DNA of 6,574 bases, from NCBI GenBank assembly GCA_947496345.1, contig CANMCL010000050.1, forward strand, positions 1 to 6,574, read 5' to 3'. The DNA comes from Actinomycetota bacterium (GTDB lineage: Bacteria > Actinomycetota > Actinomycetes > Nanopelagicales > Nanopelagicaceae). Within the stretch, counting starts at the first letter, position 1. The number at the start of each line of letters is the position of its first letter. Below the pieces are notes generated by a model that saw only the letters and a program-made list of their open reading frames with translations, ran no database searches and was not told the DNA's origin. This document shows positions 1-6,574 of this stretch, one piece after another. Made by a program: the position numbers and the translations under genes.

Positions 1-1208
1 CGTTGCAAGATATGGGCCACTCTAATCCAGGCGATACCGCAGTCTTTTATCGCACAAATGCGCAATCACGTATCTTTGAAGAAATCTTTATGCGCGCTGC
101 AATACCTTACAAAGTGGTTGGCGGACTGCGCTTTTACGAACGTAAGGAAGTTAAAGATTTACTGGCTTACTTGCGGGTTCTGGCAAATCCAAATGATGAG
201 GTTTCACTTCGCCGAATAATCAACTTTCCAAAACGCGGAATTGGTGACCGTGCTCTTGAAGAAGTTGAAATCTTTGGTGATGAGCAAGGAATCTCTTTCT
301 GGCACGCGCTCCTGCGCGTTTCTGAGGCAAATGCAGTACCCAATAAAGCATCGCAATCCATTTCACAATTCACTTCAATGCTGACCGCGCTGGCGGTCTT
401 GGTTGAAGCTAAGACCAAGCCATCAGTAATCATTGAGGCAGTTCTTGAACAGTCCGGTCTACTAACCGAACTCGAAGCGAGCACAGATCCCCAAGATGAA
501 GTGCGCGTTGAGAATTTAAAGGAACTTGTTTCGGCTTCTATGGAATATGAAGAGCGCCCCTTTGAAGAACTTGGCGAAGATGAAGAAATTTCATTATCTG
601 GCTTCCTCGAAAAAGTCTCGCTGGTGGCAGATGCAGACGAGATTCCCGATGGTGAGGATCACGGGGGAGTCGTCACGTTGATGACTTTGCATACCGCTAA
701 AGGTCTGGAATTTCCCACAGTATTTCTCACTGGTATGGAAGATGGAATCTTTCCGCATGCCCGAACACTTGATGATCCAAAAGAGATAGAAGAAGAGCGA
801 CGTTTGGCATACGTTGGATTAACCCGCGCCGAGAAACGTTTATATATTTCACGTGCGGAATATCGCTTAACTTTTGGAAGCCCTAAATACAATCCAGGTT
901 CACGTTTCTTAGATGAGATTCCAAGTGAATTAATAGAATGGAAGAATGATTCGCGTTCTAAATCTTCCTCTGGTAGTTCTGCAATTCGCAGATCGCGAGT
1001 TGCCACCACCGCTCCACCGCGTGCAACCGGTAAGAAATCATCAGCGATGGTTCTCGAAGTTGGTCAGCGTGTGTCACATGACACATTCGGACTCGGCACC
1101 GTCGTAGCGCTGGCAGGTGAAGGCGATAAATCTGAGGCAACGATCAACTTTGGGCAATATGGCGATAAAAGACTGCTGCTGCGCTATGCGCCTGTGGTGG
1201 TTCTGTAA
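1..1208 (+). CDS. pcrA: ATP-dependent DNA helicase PcrA/UvrD1, C-terminal part (5' end outside window)
   Basis: Superfamily 1A 3'-5' DNA helicase acting in the cytoplasm in repair and in clearing proteins or stalled polymerase from DNA. The reading frame is open to the window's left edge; the first complete codon is at base 3, and its TTG is internal, not a start. About 401 residues remain, roughly the second half of a family that usually has about 750-800. Numbering from base 3, motif IV (YRTNAQSR) lies at 16-23, motif V with LHTAKGLEF at 229-237, the MEDGIFPH segment at 245-252, and motif VI (EEERRLAYVGLTRA) at 263-276, carrying the arginine that contacts ATP phosphate. A low-complexity Ser/Arg/Thr linker (about 315-347) leads to a C-terminal Tudor-like domain (about 352-401, VGQRVSHDTFGLGTVV), which in PcrA/UvrD binds RNA polymerase. 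The Walker A and B half is not visible. Stop is TAA. The LAYVGLTRA form of motif VI is typical of actinobacterial homologues. No frameshift is seen. Confidence 0.96.
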   Translation, partial: LQDMGHSNPGDTAVFYRTNAQSRIFEEIFMRAAIPYKVVGGLRFYERKEVKDLLAYLRVLANPNDEVSLRRIINFPKRGIGDRALEEVEIFGDEQGISFWHALLRVSEANAVPNKASQSISQFTSMLTALAVLVEAKTKPSVIIEAVLEQSGLLTELEASTDPQDEVRVENLKELVSASMEYEERPFEELGEDEEISLSGFLEKVSLVADADEIPDGEDHGGVVTLMTLHTAKGLEFPTVFLTGMEDGIFPHARTLDDPKEIEEERRLAYVGLTRAEKRLYISRAEYRLTFGSPKYNPGSRFLDEIPSELIEWKNDSRSKSSSGSSAIRRSRVATTAPPRATGKKSSAMVLEVGQRVSHDTFGLGTVVALAGEGDKSEATINFGQYGDKRLLLRYAPVVVL

Positions 1209-1222
1209 CCCACGCCAAGGAT

Positions 1223-1228
1223 TAGGAT
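1223..1228 (+). promoter_or_regulatory. Candidate -10 element upstream of sucC
   Basis: TAGGAT fits the actinobacterial sigma-70-type -10 pattern TANNNT. It lies in the only internal intergenic gap, within a tandem GGATTA GGATTA (1219-1230). A start of transcription about 7 bases downstream would give a leader of roughly 50 bases before the sucC GTG. No convincing -35 box is present: bases 1199-1206 are at best a weak match. The same hexamer occurs at 6555-6560 in the other gap before a gene, which slightly raises its plausibility. Confidence 0.35.
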
Positions 1229-1239
1229 TACCCCTATCC

Positions 1240-1262
1240 ACTAGCGCAAAAGAAGAGCTAGT
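1240..1262 (+). repeat. Small inverted repeat in the sucC leader
   Basis: ACTAGC at 1240-1245 and GCTAGT at 1257-1262 are exact reverse complements separated by an 11-base purine-rich loop. The stem is only six base pairs and ends 24 bases before the GTG of sucC. No T-tract follows, so it does not look like an intrinsic terminator. It could be a weak mRNA hairpin, an operator half-site pair, or chance. Confidence 0.3.
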
Positions 1263-1286
1263 AAATCGTCGAAACGGTAATTATCT

Positions 1287-2453
1287 GTGGATCTCTTTGA
1301 ATACCAAGCACGTGACCTCTTTGAAAAACATAACGTTCCTGTCCTGGGTGGCGCAGTGGCCACGACCGAAGATGAAGCCTTTAAAGCTGCATCTGCAATG
1401 GGTGGAAAAGTTGTAGTCAAGGCGCAGGTAAAAGTTGGTGGACGTGGCAAAGCAGGTGGCGTAAAGCTTGCAGTTGATGCAAACGATGCCAAAGAGAAAG
1501 CCGGCGCAATTCTTGGGATGGATATAAAAGGCCACACCGTTCATAAGGTGATGATCGCCCAAGCTGCGCCAATTGTTGACGAGTACTACATTTCAATTTT
1601 GTTAGATCGCTCAAACCGCACCTTCTTAGTAATGGCATCCGTTGCCGGCGGAATGGATATTGAAGAAGTTGCACGTACAGCGCCTGAAAAATTGGCGAAG
1701 GTTCCAGTGACTGCAGTAGATGGAATTTCTCAAGCAAAAGCGAAAGAGATCATTGCTCAAGCAAAATTTCCAGCAGATATCGCAGATCAAGTTGCGGATG
1801 TTCTCGTAAAACTCTGGGAAACATTCCAATCTGAAGATGCGACTTTGGTTGAAATTAATCCACTTGTAAAAACTGAAGACGGTCGAATCATTGCCCTTGA
1901 TGGAAAAGTTACTCTCGATGAGAATGCTGAATTTCGTCAGCCAGATCACGCAGCACTTGTTGATCACGCTGCCGCCAACGCCTTAGAAGCTGCGGCGAAA
2001 GAAAAGGGTTTGAATTACGTAAAACTCGAAAACGGCCAAGTAGGAATCATCGGCAATGGTGCAGGTTTGGTCATGTCTACTCTCGATGTCGTCGCATACG
2101 CTGGTGAAAAATTTGGCGGAATGCGCCCGGCGAACTTCCTAGATATTGGCGGGGGAGCATCAGCGCAAGTAATGGCTGATGGGCTTTCAATTATTTTGGG
2201 CGACCCTGATGTAAAGAGCGTATTTGTTAACGTCTTTGGCGGAATCACTGCTTGTGATGCCGTTGCAAACGGCATTGTGCAAGCGCTCGAACTACTAGGA
2301 GCAAAGGCGACTAAGCCGATCGTTGTGCGCCTAGATGGCAATAACGTTTTGGAAGGTCGCGCAATTCTTACTGCAGCAAACCATCCCTTGGTTGAGCAAG
2401 CGGAAACTATGGATGGAGCAGCATCTCGCGCTGCAGAATTGGCGGCAAAGTAA
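1287..2453 (+). CDS. sucC: Succinyl-CoA synthetase (succinate-CoA ligase, ADP/GDP-forming), beta subunit
   Basis: Beta subunit of the TCA-cycle enzyme that interconverts succinyl-CoA plus NDP and phosphate with succinate, CoA and NTP; it works in the cytoplasm as a complex with SucD. At 388 residues it matches the E. coli protein in length. The N-terminal ATP-grasp domain (about 1-225) starts with the typical [15 protein letters not shown] and carries the glycine-rich [12 protein letters not shown] at 51-62. The magnesium ligands expected by family alignment are N191 (VEINP) and D205 (ALDGK). The C-terminal CoA-ligase domain has GNGAG at 256-260, DIGGGA at 286-291 and FGGI at 317-320. The start is GTG: an in-frame TAA lies at 1278-1280 with no other start codon between, and the N-terminus aligns at once with the family. 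No good Shine-Dalgarno sequence precedes it. It is the first gene of a tight run, and its TAA overlaps the sucD ATG by one base. Nucleotide preference (ATP or GTP) cannot be read with confidence. Confidence 0.98.
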   Translation: MDLFEYQARDLFEKHNVPVLGGAVATTEDEAFKAASAMGGKVVVKAQVKVGGRGKAGGVKLAVDANDAKEKAGAILGMDIKGHTVHKVMIAQAAPIVDEYYISILLDRSNRTFLVMASVAGGMDIEEVARTAPEKLAKVPVTAVDGISQAKAKEIIAQAKFPADIADQVADVLVKLWETFQSEDATLVEINPLVKTEDGRIIALDGKVTLDENAEFRQPDHAALVDHAAANALEAAAKEKGLNYVKLENGQVGIIGNGAGLVMSTLDVVAYAGEKFGGMRPANFLDIGGGASAQVMADGLSIILGDPDVKSVFVNVFGGITACDAVANGIVQALELLGAKATKPIVVRLDGNNVLEGRAILTAANHPLVEQAETMDGAASRAAELAAK

Positions 2454-3334
2454 TGTCTATCTTTATTAATTCGACAAGCAAAGTAATTGTGCAGGGTATG
2501 ACTGGTTCTGAAGGAACCAAACACACTCGTCGCATGTTGGCTTCAGGTACAAAAGTTGTCGGAGGCGTTACACCTGGCAAGGGTGGCCAGGTCGTTGATA
2601 TAGACGGCCACCAACTTCCTGTCTTTAACTCTGTTGCTGAAGCGATCGCTGCAACTGCAGCAAATGTTTCAGTCGTTTTCGTTCCACCTAAATTTGCTAA
2701 GGCAGCGGTGATCGATGCAATCGATGCCAAGATGCCGCTCGTTGTTGTGATCACTGAAGGAATTCCAGTGCACGATTCGGCTTATTTCTACGCCTACTCT
2801 TTAAAAAAGGGAACTACGCAAATTATTGGACCAAACTGTCCAGGGTTGATTAGCCCAGAGCAATCAAATGTGGGAATTATTCCTGCGAATATTACAAAGC
2901 GCGGACCAATTGGTCTTGTTTCAAAATCCGGAACTCTTACCTATCAGATGATGTACGAGCTTCGCGATATCGGATTCTCAACCGCTGTTGGAATTGGTGG
3001 AGATCCTGTAATCGGAACAACACATATCGATTGCCTAAAGGCTTTCCAAGATGATCCAGAAACAACTGCAATCGTAATGATTGGTGAGATCGGTGGAGAT
3101 GCAGAAGAACGCGCTGCAGCATTCATCGCAGAATATGTCACCAAGCCGGTTGTAGGTTACGTTGCTGGATTTACCGCTCCTGAAGGAAAGACAATGGGCC
3201 ATGCAGGTGCCATCGTTTCTGGTTCTTCTGGAACAGCGCAGGCAAAGAAAGATGCGCTCGAAGCAGCGGGTGTAAAAGTGGGACAGACTCCGAGCGAAAC
3301 AGCGCAATTAATGCGCGCCATACTCGGTCTCTGA
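2453..3334 (+). CDS. sucD: Succinyl-CoA synthetase, alpha subunit
   Basis: Alpha subunit of succinyl-CoA synthetase; it binds CoA and carries the histidine that is phosphorylated during catalysis. It is 293 residues long, near the usual 290-300. The N-terminal CoA-binding Rossmann domain shows [11 protein letters not shown] at 15-25 and GGVTPGKGG at 37-45. The ligase domain has GPNCPG at 126-131, SKSGTLTYQ at 157-165, and GEIGGDAE at 211-218, where E212 is the expected partner of the active-site histidine. H250 in GHAGAIV is the phosphohistidine. All key residues are present, so the enzyme should be active. ATG overlaps the sucC stop as TAATG, which suggests translational coupling and equal subunit supply; no strong Shine-Dalgarno is seen, only a weak GGCGG at 2441-2445. 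The stop is TGA, eight bases before the next gene. Confidence 0.98.
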   Translation: MSIFINSTSKVIVQGMTGSEGTKHTRRMLASGTKVVGGVTPGKGGQVVDIDGHQLPVFNSVAEAIAATAANVSVVFVPPKFAKAAVIDAIDAKMPLVVVITEGIPVHDSAYFYAYSLKKGTTQIIGPNCPGLISPEQSNVGIIPANITKRGPIGLVSKSGTLTYQMMYELRDIGFSTAVGIGGDPVIGTTHIDCLKAFQDDPETTAIVMIGEIGGDAEERAAAFIAEYVTKPVVGYVAGFTAPEGKTMGHAGAIVSGSSGTAQAKKDALEAAGVKVGQTPSETAQLMRAILGL

Positions 3335-3342
3335 GATAGCCC

Positions 3343-4419
3343 ATGTTGCAACGTGTCCTAGCGGTCTCGTTTGCACAAGTCTTACGCACCGTCGCAATAC
3401 TGCTTCTACCGCTCGCTTTTATCTCGCTAATTGCTTGGGCCACTGCGGGTAGTGCAACAGGAAACACTTCAGATCCAATGCGCGCAGCCATTTGGTTGTG
3501 GCTTGGAGCTCATCACATTCCATTTTTCTTAACTGGTAGCGCAACCGGTTATCTCTCTTACCTACCAATTGGTGCAATGCTTTTACCGTTCTTTGCACTG
3601 CGTAGTGGTTTCGGACGAGCCCTATCTAAATTACATGGTGACTTTCACAATATCGCTAGCGTGAGATCGATCTTCGCATCTCAATACGCACTCATCGCGA
3701 CACTTCTTGCTTTGGCCAGCAAATCTCCCACTGTGAGTTCTCAGTGGTATTTAGCGCCAGTCTTCTCATTTCTAATCGCTTACTTAGCATCGCTTACGGC
3801 AGGATCACGATTACGTATGTCTCAAGCAGTTAGTTATGCAACACGAGTGTTAGCGATTCTTTTAGGTTCCTCCTTTATCTTCTTAGCAATCGCCATCTTT
3901 ATGAATATTTCAACATTTAAAAATATCTCAATTGTTCTTCAACCTGGTTTCTTCGGAGCGTTTCTACTCTTTGCCCTAAATTTCTTTTATCTTCCAAATC
4001 TGGCGGTATCAGTTCTCGCCTATTTCACCGGAACTGGATTTGCGGTTGGTGAAGGAACACTTGTTTCGCCATTTATTTATCGCCTCGGTGAAATTCCTGC
4101 GCTACCAATTTTGGCAGTCTTGCCAACCTCATCATCTAAGTGGGCGTTAATTGCTGTTCTATTTGTAATCGCTCTCGGAGCGCTTGTGGCAACGTGGGCA
4201 CTTGCTTCCAGTTCTCGCTCGCTATTTCAGGCAATCATCTTGATCGCTATTTCGATTTCTGCAATTTCTTATTTAGCCAGCGGTTCATTGATGACTGAAG
4301 CAATGAGCGCCGTTGGAGTTTCAATCTGGAAATTAACGCTGTCAATCACCCTTCAAATTGGGCTGGGAATAGCCGCCTTAGTATTCATTCCTCAGATTAA
4401 ATTGCGATCGCGAAAATGA
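3343..4419 (+). CDS. perM: Polytopic membrane protein, DUF6350 / PerM-type putative cell division protein
   Basis: Integral membrane protein of 358 residues with about nine or ten hydrophobic segments, roughly 13-35, 70-87, 112-126, 136-154, 168-188, 201-228, 252-262, 266-288, 295-313 and 330-350. The best family mark is PNLAVSVLAYFTGTGFAVGEGTLVSP (218-243), resembling the conserved block of actinobacterial DUF6350 proteins as I recall them. The position between sucD and purN equals that of Rv0955 (PerM) in M. tuberculosis, a protein required for normal division and reported to stabilise the divisome protein FtsB. It is unrelated to the E. coli transporter also called PerM. No catalytic motif is visible, and a transport or enzyme role is not supported. 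The C-terminus ends in a short basic tail (KLRSRK), probably cytoplasmic. The start ATG is the first after an in-frame TAG at 3337-3339, with only a weak GAG at 3333-3335 as ribosome site. It is shorter than many DUF6350 members. The stop overlaps purN as ATGA. Family assignment is firm; function is inferred. Confidence 0.85.
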   Translation: MLQRVLAVSFAQVLRTVAILLLPLAFISLIAWATAGSATGNTSDPMRAAIWLWLGAHHIPFFLTGSATGYLSYLPIGAMLLPFFALRSGFGRALSKLHGDFHNIASVRSIFASQYALIATLLALASKSPTVSSQWYLAPVFSFLIAYLASLTAGSRLRMSQAVSYATRVLAILLGSSFIFLAIAIFMNISTFKNISIVLQPGFFGAFLLFALNFFYLPNLAVSVLAYFTGTGFAVGEGTLVSPFIYRLGEIPALPILAVLPTSSSKWALIAVLFVIALGALVATWALASSSRSLFQAIILIAISISAISYLASGSLMTEAMSAVGVSIWKLTLSITLQIGLGIAALVFIPQIKLRSRK

Positions 4420-4988
4420 AGCAAGCGCGCATTGTTTTACTTGCTTCAGGCGGTGGCTCAATCGCGCAGTCAATAATCGATGCCGTTGCCAACGGGGATC
4501 TTGATGCGCAGATAATTGGGTTGATTAGTGATCAACCTGAGGCCCAAGTTTTAAAGCGCGCGAGTAGCGCCAAGATTGACACTTTTGTTATACCAATGCA
4601 GCAGGATCGCAAGAACTGGGATTTGGAATTTCGAGATCAATTGATCGCGCTCAATCCAGATCTAGTTGTGAGCGCAGGATTTATGAGGCTTTTATCTAGT
4701 GATTGTGTTGCAAAATTCCGAATCGTAAATAGCCATCCTGCCTTGCTTCCGCTCTTTCCCGGCGCTCACGCCGTCCGCGATGCACTAGCTGCCGGCGCAA
4801 CCCAAACAGGTTCCACAATCCATTGGGTTGATGAAGGCGTGGATACTGGCGAAATAATTGCTCAGGAAAGCGTGGAAATCAGACCGAACGATACCGAAGC
4901 CACGCTGCATGAACGCATTAAGATTGTGGAACGGCGTCTCTATGTTGCAACGCTGCAGCAACTTCTAACTAATCTCGTGAGGTCCTGA
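4416..4988 (+). CDS. purN: Phosphoribosylglycinamide formyltransferase (GART, 10-formyl-THF-dependent)
   Basis: Transfers the formyl group of 10-formyltetrahydrofolate to glycinamide ribonucleotide, step 3 of de novo purine synthesis, in the cytoplasm. At 190 residues it has the normal length. The catalytic triad known from E. coli (N106, H108, D144) is present as N105 and H107 in NSHPALLP (105-112) and D143 in VDEGVDTG (138-145). The folate-site loop MRLLS is at 90-94 and [11 protein letters not shown] at 114-124 is typical of actinobacterial PurN. One oddity: the phosphate loop normally reading like SGNGSNLQ is here SGGGSIAQ (11-18), so the Asn that follows the serine is Ile16 and the next Leu is Ala17. 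The rest of the fold, including E172 near the C-terminus, is intact, so activity is still likely. The ATG is the first start after an in-frame TAA at 4398-4400 and overlaps the preceding stop by four bases; no Shine-Dalgarno is seen, which points to translational coupling. The TGA stop overlaps purH by one base. Confidence 0.96.
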   Translation: MKQARIVLLASGGGSIAQSIIDAVANGDLDAQIIGLISDQPEAQVLKRASSAKIDTFVIPMQQDRKNWDLEFRDQLIALNPDLVVSAGFMRLLSSDCVAKFRIVNSHPALLPLFPGAHAVRDALAAGATQTGSTIHWVDEGVDTGEIIAQESVEIRPNDTEATLHERIKIVERRLYVATLQQLLTNLVRS

Positions 4989-6529
4989 TGGCAGATCGCA
5001 AACCTATTCGCCGTGCGCTCGTCAGCGTTTACGATAAAGATCGCTTACTTGAACTTGGTGCAGCGCTAAGTAAGGCTGGAATAGAAATAATCTCCACTGG
5101 TTCAACGGCTAAAACTCTGCAGGGATCAGGAATTGCGGTCACCGAAGTAAGCGAATACACCGGCTTTCCCGAAATTATGGGCGGCCGAGTAAAAACTCTT
5201 CATCCTAAAATTCATTCTGGAATATTGGCCGATCAAGATAATCCAGATCATTTGCAGGCTATTGCCGATTTAGATATCGCACCGTTTGATTTAGTAATCA
5301 TCAATCTTTATCCATTTGCACAAACAATTGCATCGGGTGCTGCATATGCCGAATGTATTGAGCAGATAGATATTGGCGGTCCATCTATGTTGCGGGGCGC
5401 TGCCAAGAACCACGGCTCGGTAGCGGTGATCTCCAAAGTTGCCCAATATGACGCTTTATTTGCCGCAGTTAGCGCTGGCGGAACCACTCTCGAGGAGCGC
5501 CGCAACTTTGCCCTCGAAGTCTTTCGCACCACAGCTGAATACGATTTAACGATCGCAAGTTGGCTGGGAACTCAAGTAAGTATGGATATTCCAGATTGGT
5601 TTGGATTTATTTGGAAGCGAGAATCATCGCTACGTTACGGAGAAAATCCGCATCAGAGCGCCGCTATTTATCGCGGTGGACCTCCCGGAATCGTTAACGC
5701 CTTACAAAGCCATGGCAAAGAGATGTCATTTAATAATTACACCGATGCCGATGCAGCGTGGCGCGCAGCTCTTGATCACACAGATCCTTGCGTTGCAATC
5801 ATTAAACACGCCAACCCTTGCGGAATTGCAACAGGTAGAGATATCGCTGGAGCATATTTAGCAGCACACGCATGTGATCCAGTTTCAGCTTTTGGCGGAG
5901 TAATCGCGGCAAATCGTAAAGTTACTGTTGCAATGGCAGAACCACTTTCGCAAGTCTTTACCGAAGTAATTATTGCTCCAGAATATGAGCCTGACGCGTT
6001 AGAAATTTTAATGAAGAAACCTTCAATACGTATTTTGACTTGTCCCAATACCAAACTGTCTCCGCTAGAAATTCGCCCAGTTTCAGGTGGGGTGATACTT
6101 CAAAATACTGACAAGATAGATGCACCTGGTGATAATTGTGCAAACTGGAGCCAAGTAACTGGAGAAAAAGTTTCGCAACAAGTCTTAGCGGATCTGCAAT
6201 TTGCCTGGCGCGCAGTCCGTGCAGTAAAGAGCAACGCCATCTTGTTGGCTAAGAATGGTGCTGCAGTCGGAATCGGAATGGGTCAGGTAAATCGCGTTGA
6301 CTCTGCACGTCTTTCTATAGATCGTGCGGGAGAGCGAGCACAGGGCAGCGTTGCTGCCAGCGATGCCTTCTTCCCATTTGCTGATGGTTTGCAGATCTTG
6401 ATCGATGGCGGAGTAACTGCTGTTGTTCAGCCAGGTGGAAGCGTGCGCGATGAAGAAGTAATCGCTGCGGCAAAATCTGCAGGAATAGCTATGTTCTTCA
6501 CCGGAACACGACACTTCTCGCATGCGTAA
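4988..6529 (+). CDS. purH: Bifunctional AICAR formyltransferase / IMP cyclohydrolase
   Basis: Catalyses the last two steps to IMP: formylation of AICAR with 10-formyltetrahydrofolate, then ring closure of FAICAR. Length 513 residues is normal. The N-terminal MGS-like IMP cyclohydrolase domain (about 1-145) shows SVYDK at 13-17, STGST at 36-40, [15 protein letters not shown] at 66-80, NLYPF at 106-110 and [15 protein letters not shown] at 127-141. The AICAR transformylase domain (about 145-513) has RYGENPHQ at 216-223, NNYTDADAA at 249-257, the catalytic Lys-His pair K273-H274 in [15 protein letters not shown] at 297-304, SNAI at 415-418, [13 protein letters not shown] at 430-442, ASDAFFPF at 457-464 and a [10 protein letters not shown]-terminus. 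Nothing essential is missing. ATG overlaps the purN stop as TGATG; GAGG at 4979-4982, five bases ahead, is the clearest Shine-Dalgarno in the window. It shares the formyl donor with PurN, its operon neighbour. Confidence 0.98.
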   Translation: MADRKPIRRALVSVYDKDRLLELGAALSKAGIEIISTGSTAKTLQGSGIAVTEVSEYTGFPEIMGGRVKTLHPKIHSGILADQDNPDHLQAIADLDIAPFDLVIINLYPFAQTIASGAAYAECIEQIDIGGPSMLRGAAKNHGSVAVISKVAQYDALFAAVSAGGTTLEERRNFALEVFRTTAEYDLTIASWLGTQVSMDIPDWFGFIWKRESSLRYGENPHQSAAIYRGGPPGIVNALQSHGKEMSFNNYTDADAAWRAALDHTDPCVAIIKHANPCGIATGRDIAGAYLAAHACDPVSAFGGVIAANRKVTVAMAEPLSQVFTEVIIAPEYEPDALEILMKKPSIRILTCPNTKLSPLEIRPVSGGVILQNTDKIDAPGDNCANWSQVTGEKVSQQVLADLQFAWRAVRAVKSNAILLAKNGAAVGIGMGQVNRVDSARLSIDRAGERAQGSVAASDAFFPFADGLQILIDGGVTAVVQPGGSVRDEEVIAAAKSAGIAMFFTGTRHFSHA

Positions 6530-6554
6530 CTTCGCTTGCTACGAGCGCTTCTAA

Positions 6555-6560
6555 TAGGAT
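6555..6560 (+). promoter_or_regulatory. Candidate -10 element for the gene starting at 6568, possibly leaderless
   Basis: TAGGAT matches the TANNNT pattern and ends seven bases before an ATG, so transcription would start at or one base from the A of that codon. This is the arrangement of leaderless mRNAs, which are common in actinobacteria. No Shine-Dalgarno lies between the hexamer and the ATG. The -35 region is weak (TTCGCT at 6531-6536, 18 bases upstream). The gap after purH contains no T-tract terminator. Confidence 0.5.
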
Positions 6561-6567
6561 CAAGCAT

Positions 6568-6574
6568 ATGAGCG
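6568..6574 (+). CDS. Probable start of a further gene, cut by the window end
   Basis: Only ATG AGC G is visible, giving Met-Ser and then one of Val, Ala, Asp, Glu or Gly. The call rests on position: an ATG 38 bases after the purH stop on the same strand, directly downstream of a well-placed -10-like hexamer. The product cannot be read. In other actinobacteria folD or a malate dehydrogenase gene is often close to purH, but nothing here tests that. Confidence 0.45.

Noticed and set aside
1197..1213. Hairpin over the pcrA stop codon (GGTT-CTGT-AACC with a short bulged extension), considered as a terminator.
   Set aside because: The stem is short and the downstream bases (gccaaggatta) contain no T-tract, so it does not fit an intrinsic terminator.
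1117..1416. 99-codon + strand frame bridging the end of pcrA and the start of sucC.
   Set aside because: It overlaps both genes out of frame, has no family resemblance, and both real frames are strongly supported.
1626..1967. 113-codon minus-strand frame inside sucC.
   Set aside because: Antisense shadow of the conserved ATP-grasp region; Cys- and Phe-rich translation with no motif.
2015..2524. 169-codon open frame on the minus strand across the end of sucC and start of sucD.
   Set aside because: It lies wholly antisense to two conserved genes, has no recognisable domain, and its composition is what the reverse of their codon usage would give.
6533..6547. CGCT/AGCG pairing after purH, considered as a terminator.
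   Set aside because: Four base pairs with a seven-base loop and no T-run; well within chance.
1..6574. Search for mobile elements, tRNA genes, CRISPR repeats, defence or toxin genes, and riboswitches.
   Set aside because: Conserved housekeeping genes fill almost the whole window; the only gaps are 78, 8 and 38 bases, with no repeats or structures that would support these.

Overview
The window looks like ordinary core-genome DNA from an actinobacterium with unusually low GC for that phylum (by eye, mid-40s percent). The evidence is the gene order and the protein flavour: an actinobacterial PcrA/UvrD1 helicase, sucC, sucD, a DUF6350/PerM-type membrane protein, purN and purH. The same order of families is known from Mycobacterium tuberculosis (Rv0949 uvrD1, Rv0951 sucC, Rv0952 sucD, Rv0955 perM, Rv0956 purN, Rv0957 purH). 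Low GC, tight packing and loss of the spacer genes suggest a streamlined lineage such as the freshwater acI group (Nanopelagicales). That placement is an inference, not something the sequence proves.

Layout, all on the + strand: 1-1208 is the C-terminal half of pcrA, cut by the window edge. Bases 1209-1286 are the only internal gap of note; they hold a candidate -10 hexamer and a small inverted repeat. From 1287 to 6529 run five genes packed as one apparent operon: sucC (GTG start), sucD (1-base overlap), a polytopic membrane protein (8-base gap), purN (4-base overlap) and purH (1-base overlap). After purH a 38-base gap carries a second TAGGAT hexamer placed so that a transcript would begin at or next to the ATG at 6568, the probable start of a further gene cut off by the window end.

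Working together: SucC and SucD form succinyl-CoA synthetase, the substrate-level phosphorylation step of the TCA cycle. PurN and PurH use 10-formyltetrahydrofolate for steps 3, 9 and 10 of de novo purine synthesis, ending in IMP. The membrane protein between them belongs to a family linked in mycobacteria to divisome stability, so the cluster joins energy metabolism, nucleotide supply and probably cell division. PcrA is an accessory DNA helicase that probably belongs to the upstream transcription unit.

I found no mobile element, CRISPR array, RNA gene, toxin or defence module, or any wholly new system. The points worth a second look are a non-canonical phosphate loop in PurN, the short PerM homologue, and the two matching promoter-like hexamers.
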